A stretch of DNA of 64,000 bases from the NCBI GenBank assembly GCA_052386675.1, contig JBQTJX010000043.1, positions 62,001-126,000 of the forward strand, read 5' to 3'. The notes under the pieces were generated by a model. The model saw only the letters and a program-made list of their open reading frames with translations. It ran no database searches and was not told the DNA's origin. The translations under genes were made by a program, and so were the position numbers. The stretch's first letter is position 1. Every line of letters starts with the position of its first letter. Below are positions 55,712 through 64,000 of this stretch, piece by piece. The stretch is from RBG-16-66-20 sp052386675. Its GTDB lineage: Bacteria; Pseudomonadota; Gammaproteobacteria; Burkholderiales; SG8-39.

Positions 55712-55739
55712 CCCGATGTAACCGATCGGTTACATCGGG
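55712..55739. repeat. 20-bp palindrome, copy 3 (extended to 28 bp)
   Basis: ATGTAACCGATCGGTTACAT at 55716-55735, extended by CCCG/CGGG to a perfect 28-bp palindrome. It lies 18 bases after the fhs stop and 11 bases before the stop of the convergent TerC gene. Identical core to copies at 22363 and 31639. Confidence 0.85.
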
Positions 55740-55749
55740 ACCCCGCGCG

Positions 55750-56469
<720 letters not shown>

Positions 56470-56553
56470 GGCGCGATTTTAGCCGCCCGGGAAGTTGACC
56501 CGCACTCCGTGCGCGTGCTAAAAGTCCTCGCCCCCGACTATGGCGTCGCAAGG

Positions 56554-56691
56554 GGCACAAAGGGGAGTAGCCAGGGCGCGCCGGGTTACGGGCGCCGCGG
56601 CAGGGCCGTCACTACGGGAAACCTCCGCGTTTCCCCGGTCCTGCCGGCAAGCACTGCTTGCGGGCGAGACCTTTGCCGCGCGGGCAAGGTC
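56554..56691 (+). ncRNA. yybP-ykoY (Mn2+) riboswitch
   Basis: Conserved elements on the plus strand are CAAAGGGGAGTAGCC (56558-56572), the L3-side element GTCACTACGGG (56608-56618), and the closing strand GCGAGACCTTTGCC (56664-56677). P1 pairs CAAAGG with CCTTTG. The closing strand GACCTTTGCC can instead pair with GGGCAAGGTC (56682-56691), a plausible expression platform ahead of the SD AGGAG (56697-56701) and ATG 56707. Such aptamers bind Mn2+ and turn on exporter genes. Metal response here is inferred. Confidence 0.88.
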
Positions 56692-56706
56692 TAAACAGGA
56701 GAACTC

Positions 56707-58023
56707 ATGGATTCAATGCAGTGGCTGACTCTCGCGATTTTCGCGATCACGATCCTCATCGTCGTCTCCAATGTCATCGACAGCACGCTGGCCGGCATGA
56801 TCGGCGTCGCGGTCATGATCTGGTTCGGCGTCATGAGCGAGGACGATGCCTTCAAGTACGTGGACTGGAACGTGATGGCGATCCTGGTCAGCATCTGGCT
56901 GATTGCCGGCTACTTCGGCAAGTCGGGGGTGCCCAGCTGGCTCTCGGTGCAGGCGCTCAAGCTCTCGGGCGGCCGGCCCGGCTACCTGGTGATGATCCTG
57001 ACCTTCCTGGCCGGCGTGATCTCGATGTTCGTGGACAACGTGGTCACCATCCTGATGATGGCCCCGGTGGCGCTGCCGCTGGCGCGGGCGATGAAGATCC
57101 CGGCGGTGCCGGTGATCCTGATGATCGGCTTTGGCGCCAATTTCATGGGCACCGCGCTGATCATCGGCGACCTGCCGCCGCAGATGCTGCACAGCGTGGC
57201 CGGCGCCGAGTTCTTCGACTTCATCTGGCAGTTCGGCCGACCCTCTTCGTTCCCGATCCTGATGGTGACCTTCGCGCTAACGCTGCTGGGCATGTACTAC
57301 TACGGCTTCCGCGGCCGCCAGCGGGTGGCCGACATCGGCGCGCTTGGCATCGACGCCAGGATCCCGAACCCGCTGTTCGCCACCGTGGTGGTGGTCTGGT
57401 TCCTGGGCACCGTGGTCGCGATGTCCATGCGCGAGCACATCGGCGTCAAGCTGGGCTTCATCGCCCTGTCGGGCGCGCTGTCGCTGGTGCTGGTGCTGCA
57501 CTTCCTGGGCGACAAGGTGAAGGAGGCGCCCAGTTTCGAGGAGATGGTCCAGGAACTGGACTGGCGCGCGATCTTCTTCTACATCGCCCTGTTCGCGCTG
57601 GTGGGCGGGCTGGAGAAGGCGCACATCCTGGAGAAGCTCGCCGACGCCATGAAGCCGGTGTTCGCCGAGAGCTACGCCCTTGGCGCGACGCTGCTGTACT
57701 GGGTGACGATCCCGATCGTGGGCCTGGTGGAGCACGACGCCTATATCCTCACCTTCCTCTACACAATCAAGGATATGGGCGAGGCCGGCATCGAGCCCTG
57801 GCCCTTGTACTGGATGCTGCTGTGGTCCGGCACGCTGGGCAGCAACCTCACGGTGGCCGGTGCGCCGGCGCTGTATGTCGCACTGTCCCTGGCCGAGAAG
57901 GAAGAAGGGCGCAAGGTGTCGTTGCGCGAATTCCTTGCCTGGAGCATCCCGTTCACGCTCCTGTGTTCGTTCATCTGCTATGTCCTGGGCATGCTCATCT
58001 GGGTCATGCCCTACGTGAAATAA
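56707..58023 (+). CDS. Ion-transporter-superfamily permease (ArsB/NhaD-like), riboswitch-controlled
   Basis: A 438-residue, ~11-helix permease of the ArsB/NhaD/CitMHS kind. Core motifs: NVMAILVSIWLIAGYFGKSGVPSWL, AGVISMFVDNVVTILMMAPVALPLARAM, FGANFMGTALIIGDLPPQML, and in the second half WRAIFFYIALFALVGGLEKAHILEKLAD and SGTLGSNLTVAGAPALYVALSLAE. The upstream yybP-ykoY riboswitch suggests Mn2+ or metal-stress export rather than Na+/H+ exchange; this is an inference from regulation. 13 bases before the UspA gene. Confidence 0.85.
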   Translation: MDSMQWLTLAIFAITILIVVSNVIDSTLAGMIGVAVMIWFGVMSEDDAFKYVDWNVMAILVSIWLIAGYFGKSGVPSWLSVQALKLSGGRPGYLVMILTFLAGVISMFVDNVVTILMMAPVALPLARAMKIPAVPVILMIGFGANFMGTALIIGDLPPQMLHSVAGAEFFDFIWQFGRPSSFPILMVTFALTLLGMYYYGFRGRQRVADIGALGIDARIPNPLFATVVVVWFLGTVVAMSMREHIGVKLGFIALSGALSLVLVLHFLGDKVKEAPSFEEMVQELDWRAIFFYIALFALVGGLEKAHILEKLADAMKPVFAESYALGATLLYWVTIPIVGLVEHDAYILTFLYTIKDMGEAGIEPWPLYWMLLWSGTLGSNLTVAGAPALYVALSLAEKEEGRKVSLREFLAWSIPFTLLCSFICYVLGMLIWVMPYVK

Positions 58024-58036
58024 GGAACAACCGACC

Positions 58037-58480
58037 ATGTACAAGAACATCCTGATTCCCACCGACGGTTCGGCCGCGAGCCGGGGCGCGATCACGGCAG
58101 CGGTGAAGCTGGCGAAATCGCTTGGCGCGCGCGTCACCGGCGTGTTCGCCGCGCCGCCGGCGACGCCGATCCTGTTCCGCAACCGCCTGCCTTCGGGCTA
58201 CGACACGCCGCGCCACAACGAGGTCCTGATCGAACGCGCGGCCGCGGCGCACCTCGAGGTGATTGCGAAGGCGGCGAAGGCCGCAGGCGTGCGCTGCAGC
58301 TGCGTCACCGTCAAGAGCGACTTCCCGGCCGACACCATTCTCGAGACGGCGACCAAGGCGAAATGCGACCTGATCGTGATGGCGTCGCACGGCCGGCGCG
58401 GGTTGCGCGGATTGCTGCTGGGCAGTGAAACCCAGAAGGTGCTCGCGGGGAGTAAGATTCCCGTGCTGGTGCACCGCTGA
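58037..58480 (+). CDS. Universal stress protein, UspA family
   Basis: A 147-residue single-domain Usp. It begins MYKNILIPTDGSAASRGAITAAVKLA; the nucleotide-binding motif is MASHGRRGLRGLLLGSETQKVLAGSKIPVLVHR (G-2x-G-9x-G-S type), so it likely binds ATP. Probably co-transcribed with the riboswitch-controlled permease. Confidence 0.92.
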   Translation: MYKNILIPTDGSAASRGAITAAVKLAKSLGARVTGVFAAPPATPILFRNRLPSGYDTPRHNEVLIERAAAAHLEVIAKAAKAAGVRCSCVTVKSDFPADTILETATKAKCDLIVMASHGRRGLRGLLLGSETQKVLAGSKIPVLVHR

Positions 58481-58490
58481 CCCGGAAATC

Positions 58491-58533
58491 TTGACCGCAG
58501 TCAAGGTCAGGGCAGGGGGTCCGTATCGAGAAT
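58491..58533 (+). promoter_or_regulatory. FNR/FixK-type box and -10 upstream of tctCBA
   Basis: TTGAC-CGCA-GTCAA (58491-58504) followed after 23 bases by GAGAAT (58528-58533), a class II activator layout like the fdh and fhs promoters. Confidence 0.55.
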
Positions 58534-58567
58534 CGGGCAGGCGCCTTAAACCCAGAAGGAGGGAAAG

Positions 58568-59569
58568 ATGAAGACCAGAATCGCACTCGCAGTTTCGGCC
58601 GCGTTCGCGGCGGTCCTGTCGACCGGCGCGCAGGCGCAGACCTGGGAGCCGACCAAGAACGTGGAATTCATCATCCCGGCGGGAACAGGGGGCGGGGCGG
58701 ACCAGATGGCGCGCGCCGTCCAGGGCATCGTCGCCAAGCATGGCCTGATGAAGCAGTCCATCCTGCCGATCAACAAGGCGGGCGGCGCGGGCTCCGAGGG
58801 CTTCCTCGACGTCAAGAACGCCGCCGGCGATCCGCACAAGATCATCATCACGCTGTCAAACCTGTTCACCACGCCGCTCGCCACGGGCGTGCCGTTCAAC
58901 TGGCGCGACCTGACGCCGGTGCAGATGCTGGCGCTGGACAATTTCGTCCTCTGGGTCAATGCCAAGGCGCCCTACAAGACCCCGAAGGAGTACATCGACG
59001 CGGTCAAGAAGGCGGGCGCGGGCAAGATGAAGATGGGCGGCACGGGCGCCAAGCAGGAGGACCAGATCATCACCGCGGCGATCGAGCAGAAGACCGGGGC
59101 CAAGTTCACCTACATCCCGTTCAAGGGCGGCGGCGCGGTGGCGACGCAGCTCGTGGGGGGCCACGTCGATTCGTCGGTAAACAACCCGATCGAGGCGGTG
59201 GCGCAGTGGCGCGGCGGCAACCTCAAGCCGCTCTGCGTGTTCGAGCAGAAGCGGCTGCCTTACAAGGACAAGGTCACGGCGACCATGTCCTGGGCCGACA
59301 TCCCGCTCTGCAAGGAGGGCGGCCTGGACATCGACTACCTGATGCTGCGGGGCGTTTTCATGGCCCCCGGCGTCAAGCCCGAGCACGTGAACTACTACAC
59401 CGGGCTGTTCGAGAAGGTGATGGCGACGCCGGAATGGAAGAAGCTGATGCAGGACGGGGCCTTCAACACCACCGCGCTCAAGGGCAAGGAGTACGCCGAC
59501 TGGGTGGCGAGGGAAGAGGCGCGCCACGTCTCGCTCATGAAGGGCGCAGGCTTCATCGCCGGTCAGTAA
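58568..59569 (+). CDS. tctC: Tricarboxylate transporter receptor TctC
   Basis: A 333-residue periplasmic receptor (signal MKTRIALAVSAAFAAVLSTGAQAQ) of the TTT system. Motifs: NVEFIIPAGTGGGADQMARAVQ, ILPINKAGGAGSEGFLDVK, FKGGGAVATQLVGGHVD. It lacks the usual NRAGA...PDGYT pattern of citrate-type Bug proteins, so it is a divergent receptor. Unlike the two orphan Bug proteins, it heads a complete tctCBA operon. SD AGGAGGG. Confidence 0.88.
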   Translation: MKTRIALAVSAAFAAVLSTGAQAQTWEPTKNVEFIIPAGTGGGADQMARAVQGIVAKHGLMKQSILPINKAGGAGSEGFLDVKNAAGDPHKIIITLSNLFTTPLATGVPFNWRDLTPVQMLALDNFVLWVNAKAPYKTPKEYIDAVKKAGAGKMKMGGTGAKQEDQIITAAIEQKTGAKFTYIPFKGGGAVATQLVGGHVDSSVNNPIEAVAQWRGGNLKPLCVFEQKRLPYKDKVTATMSWADIPLCKEGGLDIDYLMLRGVFMAPGVKPEHVNYYTGLFEKVMATPEWKKLMQDGAFNTTALKGKEYADWVAREEARHVSLMKGAGFIAGQ

Positions 59570-59600
59570 TCCGGCCAGAGACCGGAAAAAGGGAGCGGAC

Positions 59601-60116
59601 GTGAGCGAAAGCCCGGAGGGGGCGGGGCGGGCCGCGCTTGGCCAGAAGAGCGCCGAACTGGCCGTCGCGCTGCTGTTTTTCGTCCTTGGAGCAATCGTGA
59701 TCACCGACAGCGTGCGCCTCGGCTTCGGCTGGCAGGAGGTGCACGGTCCCCGGCCGGGCTATTTCCCGTTCTACGTCGGCTTGCTCATCTGCGTCGCTTC
59801 GCTGGTGAACGCGGCGCGGGCGCTGCTCGTGCCGCGGGCCCAGGACAAGGCCTTCGTCGAGGTCGGGCAGCTCAGGCTGGTCCTGTCGGTACTGGTGCCG
59901 ACCGCGGTGTATGCGGCTCTGGTTACCTGGATCGGGATCTACGTGTCCTCGGCGCTGTTCATTGCTTTCTTCATGCGCTGGCTGGGCAAGTACGACTGGT
60001 GGAAGGTGGTCGCGGTGGGCCTCGGCACCACGGTGGTGTTCTACGTCGTGTTCGAGAAGTGGTTCAAGGTGCCGCTGCCCAAGGGGCCGCTGGAGAACCT
60101 GCTGGGTCTGGGCTGA
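59601..60116 (+). CDS. tctB: Tricarboxylate transporter small permease TctB
   Basis: A 171-residue, four-helix subunit. The TctB signature is AGPRPGYFPF-like (here EVHGPRPGYFPFYVGLLICVASLVN), then TWIGIYVSSALFIAFFMRWLGKYDWWKVVAVGLGTTVVFYVVFEKWFKVPLPKGPL. GTG start 59601. tctA follows after one base. Confidence 0.9.
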   Translation: MSESPEGAGRAALGQKSAELAVALLFFVLGAIVITDSVRLGFGWQEVHGPRPGYFPFYVGLLICVASLVNAARALLVPRAQDKAFVEVGQLRLVLSVLVPTAVYAALVTWIGIYVSSALFIAFFMRWLGKYDWWKVVAVGLGTTVVFYVVFEKWFKVPLPKGPLENLLGLG

Positions 60117-60117
60117 G

Positions 60118-61638
60118 ATGGAAGAACTCGGCCTCCTGATGCATGGCTTCGGCGTCGTCATGACGCCGACCAACATCGCGCTCATGTTCGTTGGCGTGAT
60201 CCTGGGCGTGATCATCGGCGTGCTCCCCGGTCTGGGCGGCGCCAATGGCGTCGCCATCCTCCTGCCGCTCACCTTCGGCATGGCGCAGACCCCGGGCGGG
60301 GCCACCTCGGCGATCATCCTGCTGTCCTGCATCTACTGGGGCGCGCTGTTCGGCGGCGCCATAACCTCGATCCTGTTCAACATTCCCGGCGAACCCTGGT
60401 CGGTGGCGACCACGTTCGACGGCTACCCGATGGCGCAGCAGGGCCGGGCGGGGCAGGCGCTGACCGCGGCATTCACCTCGTCGTTCGTCGGTGCGTTCCT
60501 GGCCGTGGTCATGATCACGTTCCTGTCCCCCGTGGTTGCCGGGTTCGCCCTCGCCTTCGGCCCGCCCGAGTTCTTCGCGGTCTACCTGCTCACCTTCTGC
60601 GCCTTCATCGGCACCAGCAAGGAGCCGCCGTTCAAGACGCTGGCGGCGATGATGCTGGGCTTCGCGCTCGCCGCGGTGGGCACAGACACCGTCACCGGCA
60701 CCCTGCGCCTGACGTTCGGCTCGACGCACCTGCTGACCGGTTTCGACTTCCTGGTGGCGGTCATCGGCTTGTTCGGCATCGGCGAGATCCTGCTCACGCT
60801 TGAGGAGGGCCTTGCCTTCCGTGGCGCCAGCGCGAAGATCAACCCGACGGTCGTCATTGAGACCTGGAAAGAACTGCCGCGCTACTGGAAGACCTCCATT
60901 CGCTCCACGCTGGTGGGGTGCTTCATGGGGATCGTGCCCGGAGGCGCGACGCCGGCTTCGTTCATGAGCTATGGGGTGGCGCGGCGCTTCTCGCCCGATG
61001 GCGCGAAGTTCGGCACCGGGAAAACCGAGGGCGTGGTGGCGCCGGAGACCGCGGCGCACGCCGCCGGTACTTCCGCCCTGCTGCCGATGATCACCCTCGG
61101 CGTGCCCGGGTCACCTACCGCCGCGGTGCTGCTGGGCGGCCTGATGATCTGGGGCCTGCAACCCGGGCCGCTGCTGTTCGTCGAGCAGAAGGACTTCGTC
61201 TGGGGCCTGATCGCCTCCATGTCCCTCGGCAACATCGTCGGCCTGATCGTCGTGCTGACCACGGTGCCGTGGTGGGCCGCGATCCTGCGCATCCCGTTCT
61301 CGGTGATTGCGCCGGTCATCATCGTCATCTGCGCGATCGGCGCCTACACCGTCAACAATTCGATGTTCGACGTGGTGATGATGATGGTGTTCGGCGTGGT
61401 CGGTTACCTGTTCAAGAAGCTCAAGTACCCGCTCGCGCCGCTGGTGCTGGCGCTGGTGCTCGGCGACATGGCCGAGGCGAGCTTCCGCCAGGCCATGCTG
61501 ATCAGCCAGGGCAGCCTGGCTATCTTCTGGGCCAACCCGCTGGTCGGCAGCATCGCCGGCCTGGCTGTGGTGATGCTGCTGTGGCCGCTGTGGGGTGTGC
61601 TGAAGAGCCGCGTGCGTACGCAGGATGCCGGGGCATGA
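60118..61638 (+). CDS. tctA: Tricarboxylate transporter large permease TctA
   Basis: A 506-residue, ~12-helix permease. Motifs: GVILGVIIGVLPGLGGANGVAILLPLTFGM, CIYWGALFGGAITSILFNIPGEPWSVATTFDGYPMAQQGRAGQAL, and GVVAPETAAHAAGTSALLPMITLGVPGSPTAAVLLGGLM (the second proline-rich loop). Completes the TctCBA transporter, which uses a proton or Na+ gradient. Confidence 0.94.
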   Translation: MEELGLLMHGFGVVMTPTNIALMFVGVILGVIIGVLPGLGGANGVAILLPLTFGMAQTPGGATSAIILLSCIYWGALFGGAITSILFNIPGEPWSVATTFDGYPMAQQGRAGQALTAAFTSSFVGAFLAVVMITFLSPVVAGFALAFGPPEFFAVYLLTFCAFIGTSKEPPFKTLAAMMLGFALAAVGTDTVTGTLRLTFGSTHLLTGFDFLVAVIGLFGIGEILLTLEEGLAFRGASAKINPTVVIETWKELPRYWKTSIRSTLVGCFMGIVPGGATPASFMSYGVARRFSPDGAKFGTGKTEGVVAPETAAHAAGTSALLPMITLGVPGSPTAAVLLGGLMIWGLQPGPLLFVEQKDFVWGLIASMSLGNIVGLIVVLTTVPWWAAILRIPFSVIAPVIIVICAIGAYTVNNSMFDVVMMMVFGVVGYLFKKLKYPLAPLVLALVLGDMAEASFRQAMLISQGSLAIFWANPLVGSIAGLAVVMLLWPLWGVLKSRVRTQDAGA

Positions 61639-61663
61639 AGATCGAGTGCGCGGGAGTCGCGGC

Positions 61664-62674
61664 ATGAAGATCGCGATCGTCGGCGCCGGTGCCATCGGCG
61701 GCTACCTGGGTGCCAAGCTCGCGATCGCCGGCGAGGACGTGACCTTCATCGCGCGCAACAAGAACCTCGAGGCGATCCGCGCCAACGGCTTCCGGCTGAT
61801 CCTGGAGGACGGCCGCGAGGAGCACGCGCCGACCGCGAAGGCGGTGCAGCGCATGCTTGATGCCGGCCCGCAGGACGCGGTGCTGATCACGCTGAAGGCG
61901 CACCAGGTGCGCGATGTGCTGCCCGAGCTGCGCGAGCTGTTCGGCCCGCAGACGATGGTCGTGACGATGATCAACGGCCTGCCCTGGTGGTATTTCCACA
62001 AGCTCGCCGGCCCCTACGAGGGGCGCTCGCTGGAGAGCGTCGACCCGGGCGGGCTGATCGCCTCGCACATCGAGCCCGAGCGCCTCATCGGCAGCGTGGT
62101 CTATCCGGCTTCGGAGCTGGTGGCGCCGGGGGTCGTGCGGCTGATCGAGGGCAACCGCTTCACGCTGGGCGAGCTGGACGGCACGCGCAGCGAGCGCATC
62201 GAGGCGCTGTCGCAGACCATGATCCGCGCCGGCTTCAAGAGCCCGGTCAGCAAGGACATCCGCGGCGAGATCTGGCTCAAGCTGTGGGGCAATCTGTGCT
62301 TCAACCCGCTGTCGGCGCTGACGCACGCGACGCTCGAAGACATCTGCCGCGACCCGCTGACGCGCGAGCTGGCCGCGACGATGATGACCGAGGCCCAGAC
62401 CATCGCCAACAAGCTCGGCGTCGAGTTCAAGATCTCGATCGACAAGCGCATCGCCGGCGCCGAAGCGATCGGCGCGCACAAGACCTCGATGCTGCAGGAC
62501 GTGGAACACGGCCGCGCGCTGGAACTCGAGGCGCTGGTCGGGTCGGTGGTCGAGCTGGGCCGCATCACCGGCACGCCGACGCCGACCATCGGCGCGATCC
62601 ATGCCGCCGCCAGCCTGCTCGGCAAGACCTTGGCCGCGCAGCGCGGCCGGCTGGTGCTGCAGCCGCTGGCTTGA
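61664..62674 (+). CDS. 2-dehydropantoate 2-reductase family protein (PanE/ApbA-like)
   Basis: A 336-residue NADPH-binding oxidoreductase. The N-terminal motif is MKIAIVGAGAIGGYLGAKLAIAGEDVTFIAR; later segments VVTMINGLPWWYFHKLAG, SVVYPASELVAPGVVRLIEGNRF and the catalytic-Lys region EIWLKLWGNLCFNPLSALT match the KPR family. True pantoate synthesis or another ketoacid reductase is possible; its position behind tctCBA suggests a substrate-specific role. A 13-base repeat of its start region is found in the gap before it. Confidence 0.87.
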   Translation: MKIAIVGAGAIGGYLGAKLAIAGEDVTFIARNKNLEAIRANGFRLILEDGREEHAPTAKAVQRMLDAGPQDAVLITLKAHQVRDVLPELRELFGPQTMVVTMINGLPWWYFHKLAGPYEGRSLESVDPGGLIASHIEPERLIGSVVYPASELVAPGVVRLIEGNRFTLGELDGTRSERIEALSQTMIRAGFKSPVSKDIRGEIWLKLWGNLCFNPLSALTHATLEDICRDPLTRELAATMMTEAQTIANKLGVEFKISIDKRIAGAEAIGAHKTSMLQDVEHGRALELEALVGSVVELGRITGTPTPTIGAIHAAASLLGKTLAAQRGRLVLQPLA

Positions 62675-62760
62675 GCGCGACTTCAAGCCCTGGGCCGTGC
62701 GAGGAAGTGCGGCAGCGGCTACGCTGCGCGACCTCGTCATGTCCCTGCCGGAGTCCGCCC

Positions 62761-63633
62761 ATGTCGCTTGATTTCTCGTCCACCGCGTTGCGCCTGATCG
62801 CGGCGTCCGTCCTTGCCATCCACACCGCGGCGTCGGCCCAGGAGCCTAAGCGCGTCGGCGGTCTCACCACGCCGGAGTCGGTGCTGGTCACCTCCGATGG
62901 GCGCATCGTCGTCTCCGAGATCGGCGGCTTCGGGGTCGACGGCGACGGCAAGCTGACGCTGATCGGCGCCGACGGCAAACCGCAGCCCCTCGCCACCGCC
63001 GGCCTGGACGACCCCAAGGGGCTGGCCGAGCGCGACGGCACGCTCCTCGTCGCCGACAAGACCCGCGTGCTCAAGATCGACCGGCAAGGCCGCGTGTCGG
63101 TGTTGGCCGCGGCGAGTGCCTTCCCGCAGCCACCGCGCTTCCTCAACGACCTGGCTTTCGGCGCCGACGGCGAGCTCTATGTGTCCGACAGCGGCGATCT
63201 GCAAAAGGGCGGCCTGGGCGCGATCTTTCGCGTCGCGTCGAACGGCACGGTGAGTCTGGTCGTCAACGAAGCCCGAAACCCGGCCATCAAGAGCCCCAAC
63301 GGCCTGCTCGCCGACGGCCCGGGCCGGATGCTGGTGGTCGACTTCGCGAGCGGCGAGCTGTTGCGTCTGACGCTCGCCAGCGGTGCGACCGAAAAGCTCG
63401 CCGACGGCTTCGGCGGCGGCGACGGCCTCGCGCGCGATGCCGCCGGCACGCTCTACATCAGCGACTGGAAAGGCGGCAAGGTCTGGAAGCTTGCGCTCGG
63501 CCAGACCGGTGCCAGGCCCGAGCTCTACCCGACCGCCTTTCAGGCCGCCGCCGACCTGACGCTGGCCGCCGACGGCCAGCACCTGCTGGTGCCCGACATG
63601 AAGGCGGGTACCTTGGTGTGGTTGCCGAAGTGA
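62761..63633 (+). CDS. Exported SMP-30/gluconolactonase-like beta-propeller protein
   Basis: A 290-residue protein. The N-terminus, MSLDFSSTALRLIAASVLAIHTAASAQ, is a plausible signal peptide. The mature part contains propeller repeats (ESVLVTSDGRIVVSEIGGFGVDGDGKL, GLAERDGTLLVADKTRVLKID, NDLAFGADGELYVSDSG, NGLLADGPGRMLVVDFASGELLRL, GLARDAAGTLYISDWKGGKVWKL). Likely a periplasmic lactonase-like or sensor protein; activity not predictable. Confidence 0.8.
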   Translation: MSLDFSSTALRLIAASVLAIHTAASAQEPKRVGGLTTPESVLVTSDGRIVVSEIGGFGVDGDGKLTLIGADGKPQPLATAGLDDPKGLAERDGTLLVADKTRVLKIDRQGRVSVLAAASAFPQPPRFLNDLAFGADGELYVSDSGDLQKGGLGAIFRVASNGTVSLVVNEARNPAIKSPNGLLADGPGRMLVVDFASGELLRLTLASGATEKLADGFGGGDGLARDAAGTLYISDWKGGKVWKLALGQTGARPELYPTAFQAAADLTLAADGQHLLVPDMKAGTLVWLPK

Positions 63634-63693
63634 GCTGAAGGCCTCGCGGCGGCGGGTTCGCGCAAGCTCCGCGCCGGACGCCGGAAAACCGAA

Positions 63694-63720
63694 GGGGCCG
63701 GCGCCTCGCGCGCCGGCCCC
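63694..63720. terminator. Bidirectional terminator between convergent genes
   Basis: An 11-bp perfect GC stem, GGGGCCGGCGC / GCGCCGGCCCC, 5-base loop CTCGC, between the SMP-30-like gene and the convergent CitE-like gene. No U-tract on the plus strand beyond TCGGG, so it may need Rho or act as a 3'-end stabiliser. Confidence 0.6.
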
Positions 63721-63737
63721 TCGGGTGCAAGCTGGAC

Positions 63738-64000
63738 TCAGCGTGTCGACGCCGCGATCACATCGGCCTTGGCGATCAGCGCCTCGGCCATGCGGATGCT
63801 GGCGATGTCGATCAGCCGGCCGTCGAGCGACACCGCGCCCTTGCCTTCCTTGGCCGCCTGCGCCATCGCCTCGAGGATACGCCGCGCCTTGGTGACCTCG
63901 GCGGCCGACGGGGTGAACACGCCGTTGGCCAGCTCGATCTGCGACGGGTGGATCGCCCACTTGCCCTCGTAGCCCAGCACCGCGGCGCGGTTGGCGGCGG
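63738..64000 (-). CDS. HpcH/HpaI aldolase / CitE-malyl-CoA lyase family protein (5' end outside window)
   Basis: The C-terminal ~87 residues of an aldolase. The block AAVLGYEGKWAIHPSQIELANGVFTPSAAEV is characteristic of citrate lyase beta / L-malyl-CoA lyase proteins (CoA-end signature GKWAIHPSQI), followed by the C-terminal helical cap with GAVSLDGRLIDIASIRMAEALIAKA. The start lies beyond base 64000. It may cleave malyl-CoA or citramalyl-CoA, but only the tail is seen. Confidence 0.82.
   Translation of the reverse strand, partial: AANRAAVLGYEGKWAIHPSQIELANGVFTPSAAEVTKARRILEAMAQAAKEGKGAVSLDGRLIDIASIRMAEALIAKADVIAASTR

Overview
The window is high-GC, gene-dense DNA of a betaproteobacterium, most likely Burkholderiales. 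Reasons are the many periplasmic receptors of the Bug/TctC type, TRAP and branched-chain amino-acid transporters, GntR/LysR-controlled catabolic clusters, and short intergenic gaps with frequent 4-bp start/stop overlaps. No rRNA, tRNA, CRISPR array, prophage or intact insertion sequence was seen. Species cannot be named from the sequence alone.

Layout. 1-1.2 kb: 3' -truncated MASE1-like histidine kinase (minus). 1.36-8.8 kb: a ten-gene cation/proton antiporter operon whose first eight antiporter genes follow the order of the archaeal Mbh antiporter module (E-F-G-DUF4040-B-C-D), followed by two extra large antiporter subunits and small membrane proteins. 8.9-11.05 kb: sucCD, with a Lys/Pro-rich tail on SucC. 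11.05-18.6 kb: a divergent catabolic locus (CDGSH protein, GntR regulator, atypical SDR and amidohydrolase on minus; cupin, TRAP transporter and BenE-like permease on plus). 18.7-22.3 kb: DUF3500 protein, DsbD and a thioredoxin-like protein. 22.4-25.2 kb: a carrier protein / acyl-AMP ligase / acyltransferase fusion. 25.3-29.6 kb: MmgE/PrpD, SDR, Bug receptor and a double cNMP-binding protein. 29.6-33.3 kb: glutamine amidotransferase, nucleotidyltransferase-fold protein, aldo/keto reductase and a lipoprotein. 33.5-39.5 kb: a liv ABC operon whose last ORF runs in frame from LivF into an aldehyde dehydrogenase. 39.5-43.5 kb: FAD oxidoreductase, Bug receptor, LysR, hypothetical. 43.5-49.4 kb: TPR protein, P450, TfoX-like, TrkA, TrkH, metallo-beta-lactamase fold. 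49.4-55.7 kb: two-subunit NAD-dependent formate dehydrogenase and formate-tetrahydrofolate ligase. 55.7-58.5 kb: TerC, a yybP-ykoY (Mn2+) riboswitch, an ion-transporter-superfamily permease and a UspA protein. 58.6-64 kb: tctCBA, PanE-like reductase, SMP-30-like protein and a truncated CitE/malyl-CoA-lyase-like gene.

Cross-cutting signals. (1) A 20-bp perfect palindrome, ATGTAACCGATCGGTTACAT, occurs three times, always between genes and just after a gene's 3' end. (2) Two related REP-like hairpins lie between convergent genes. (3) FNR/FixK-type boxes TTGAC-N4-GTCAA precede the formate dehydrogenase, fhs and tctCBA operons, each with a -10-like hexamer exactly 23 bases downstream; a slightly degenerate copy precedes sucCD. 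This suggests one oxygen/redox-responsive regulon joining formate oxidation, C1-folate entry, tricarboxylate uptake and the TCA cycle. (4) A Mn2+ riboswitch sits ahead of a permease family not usually described as a manganese exporter, opposite a TerC gene.
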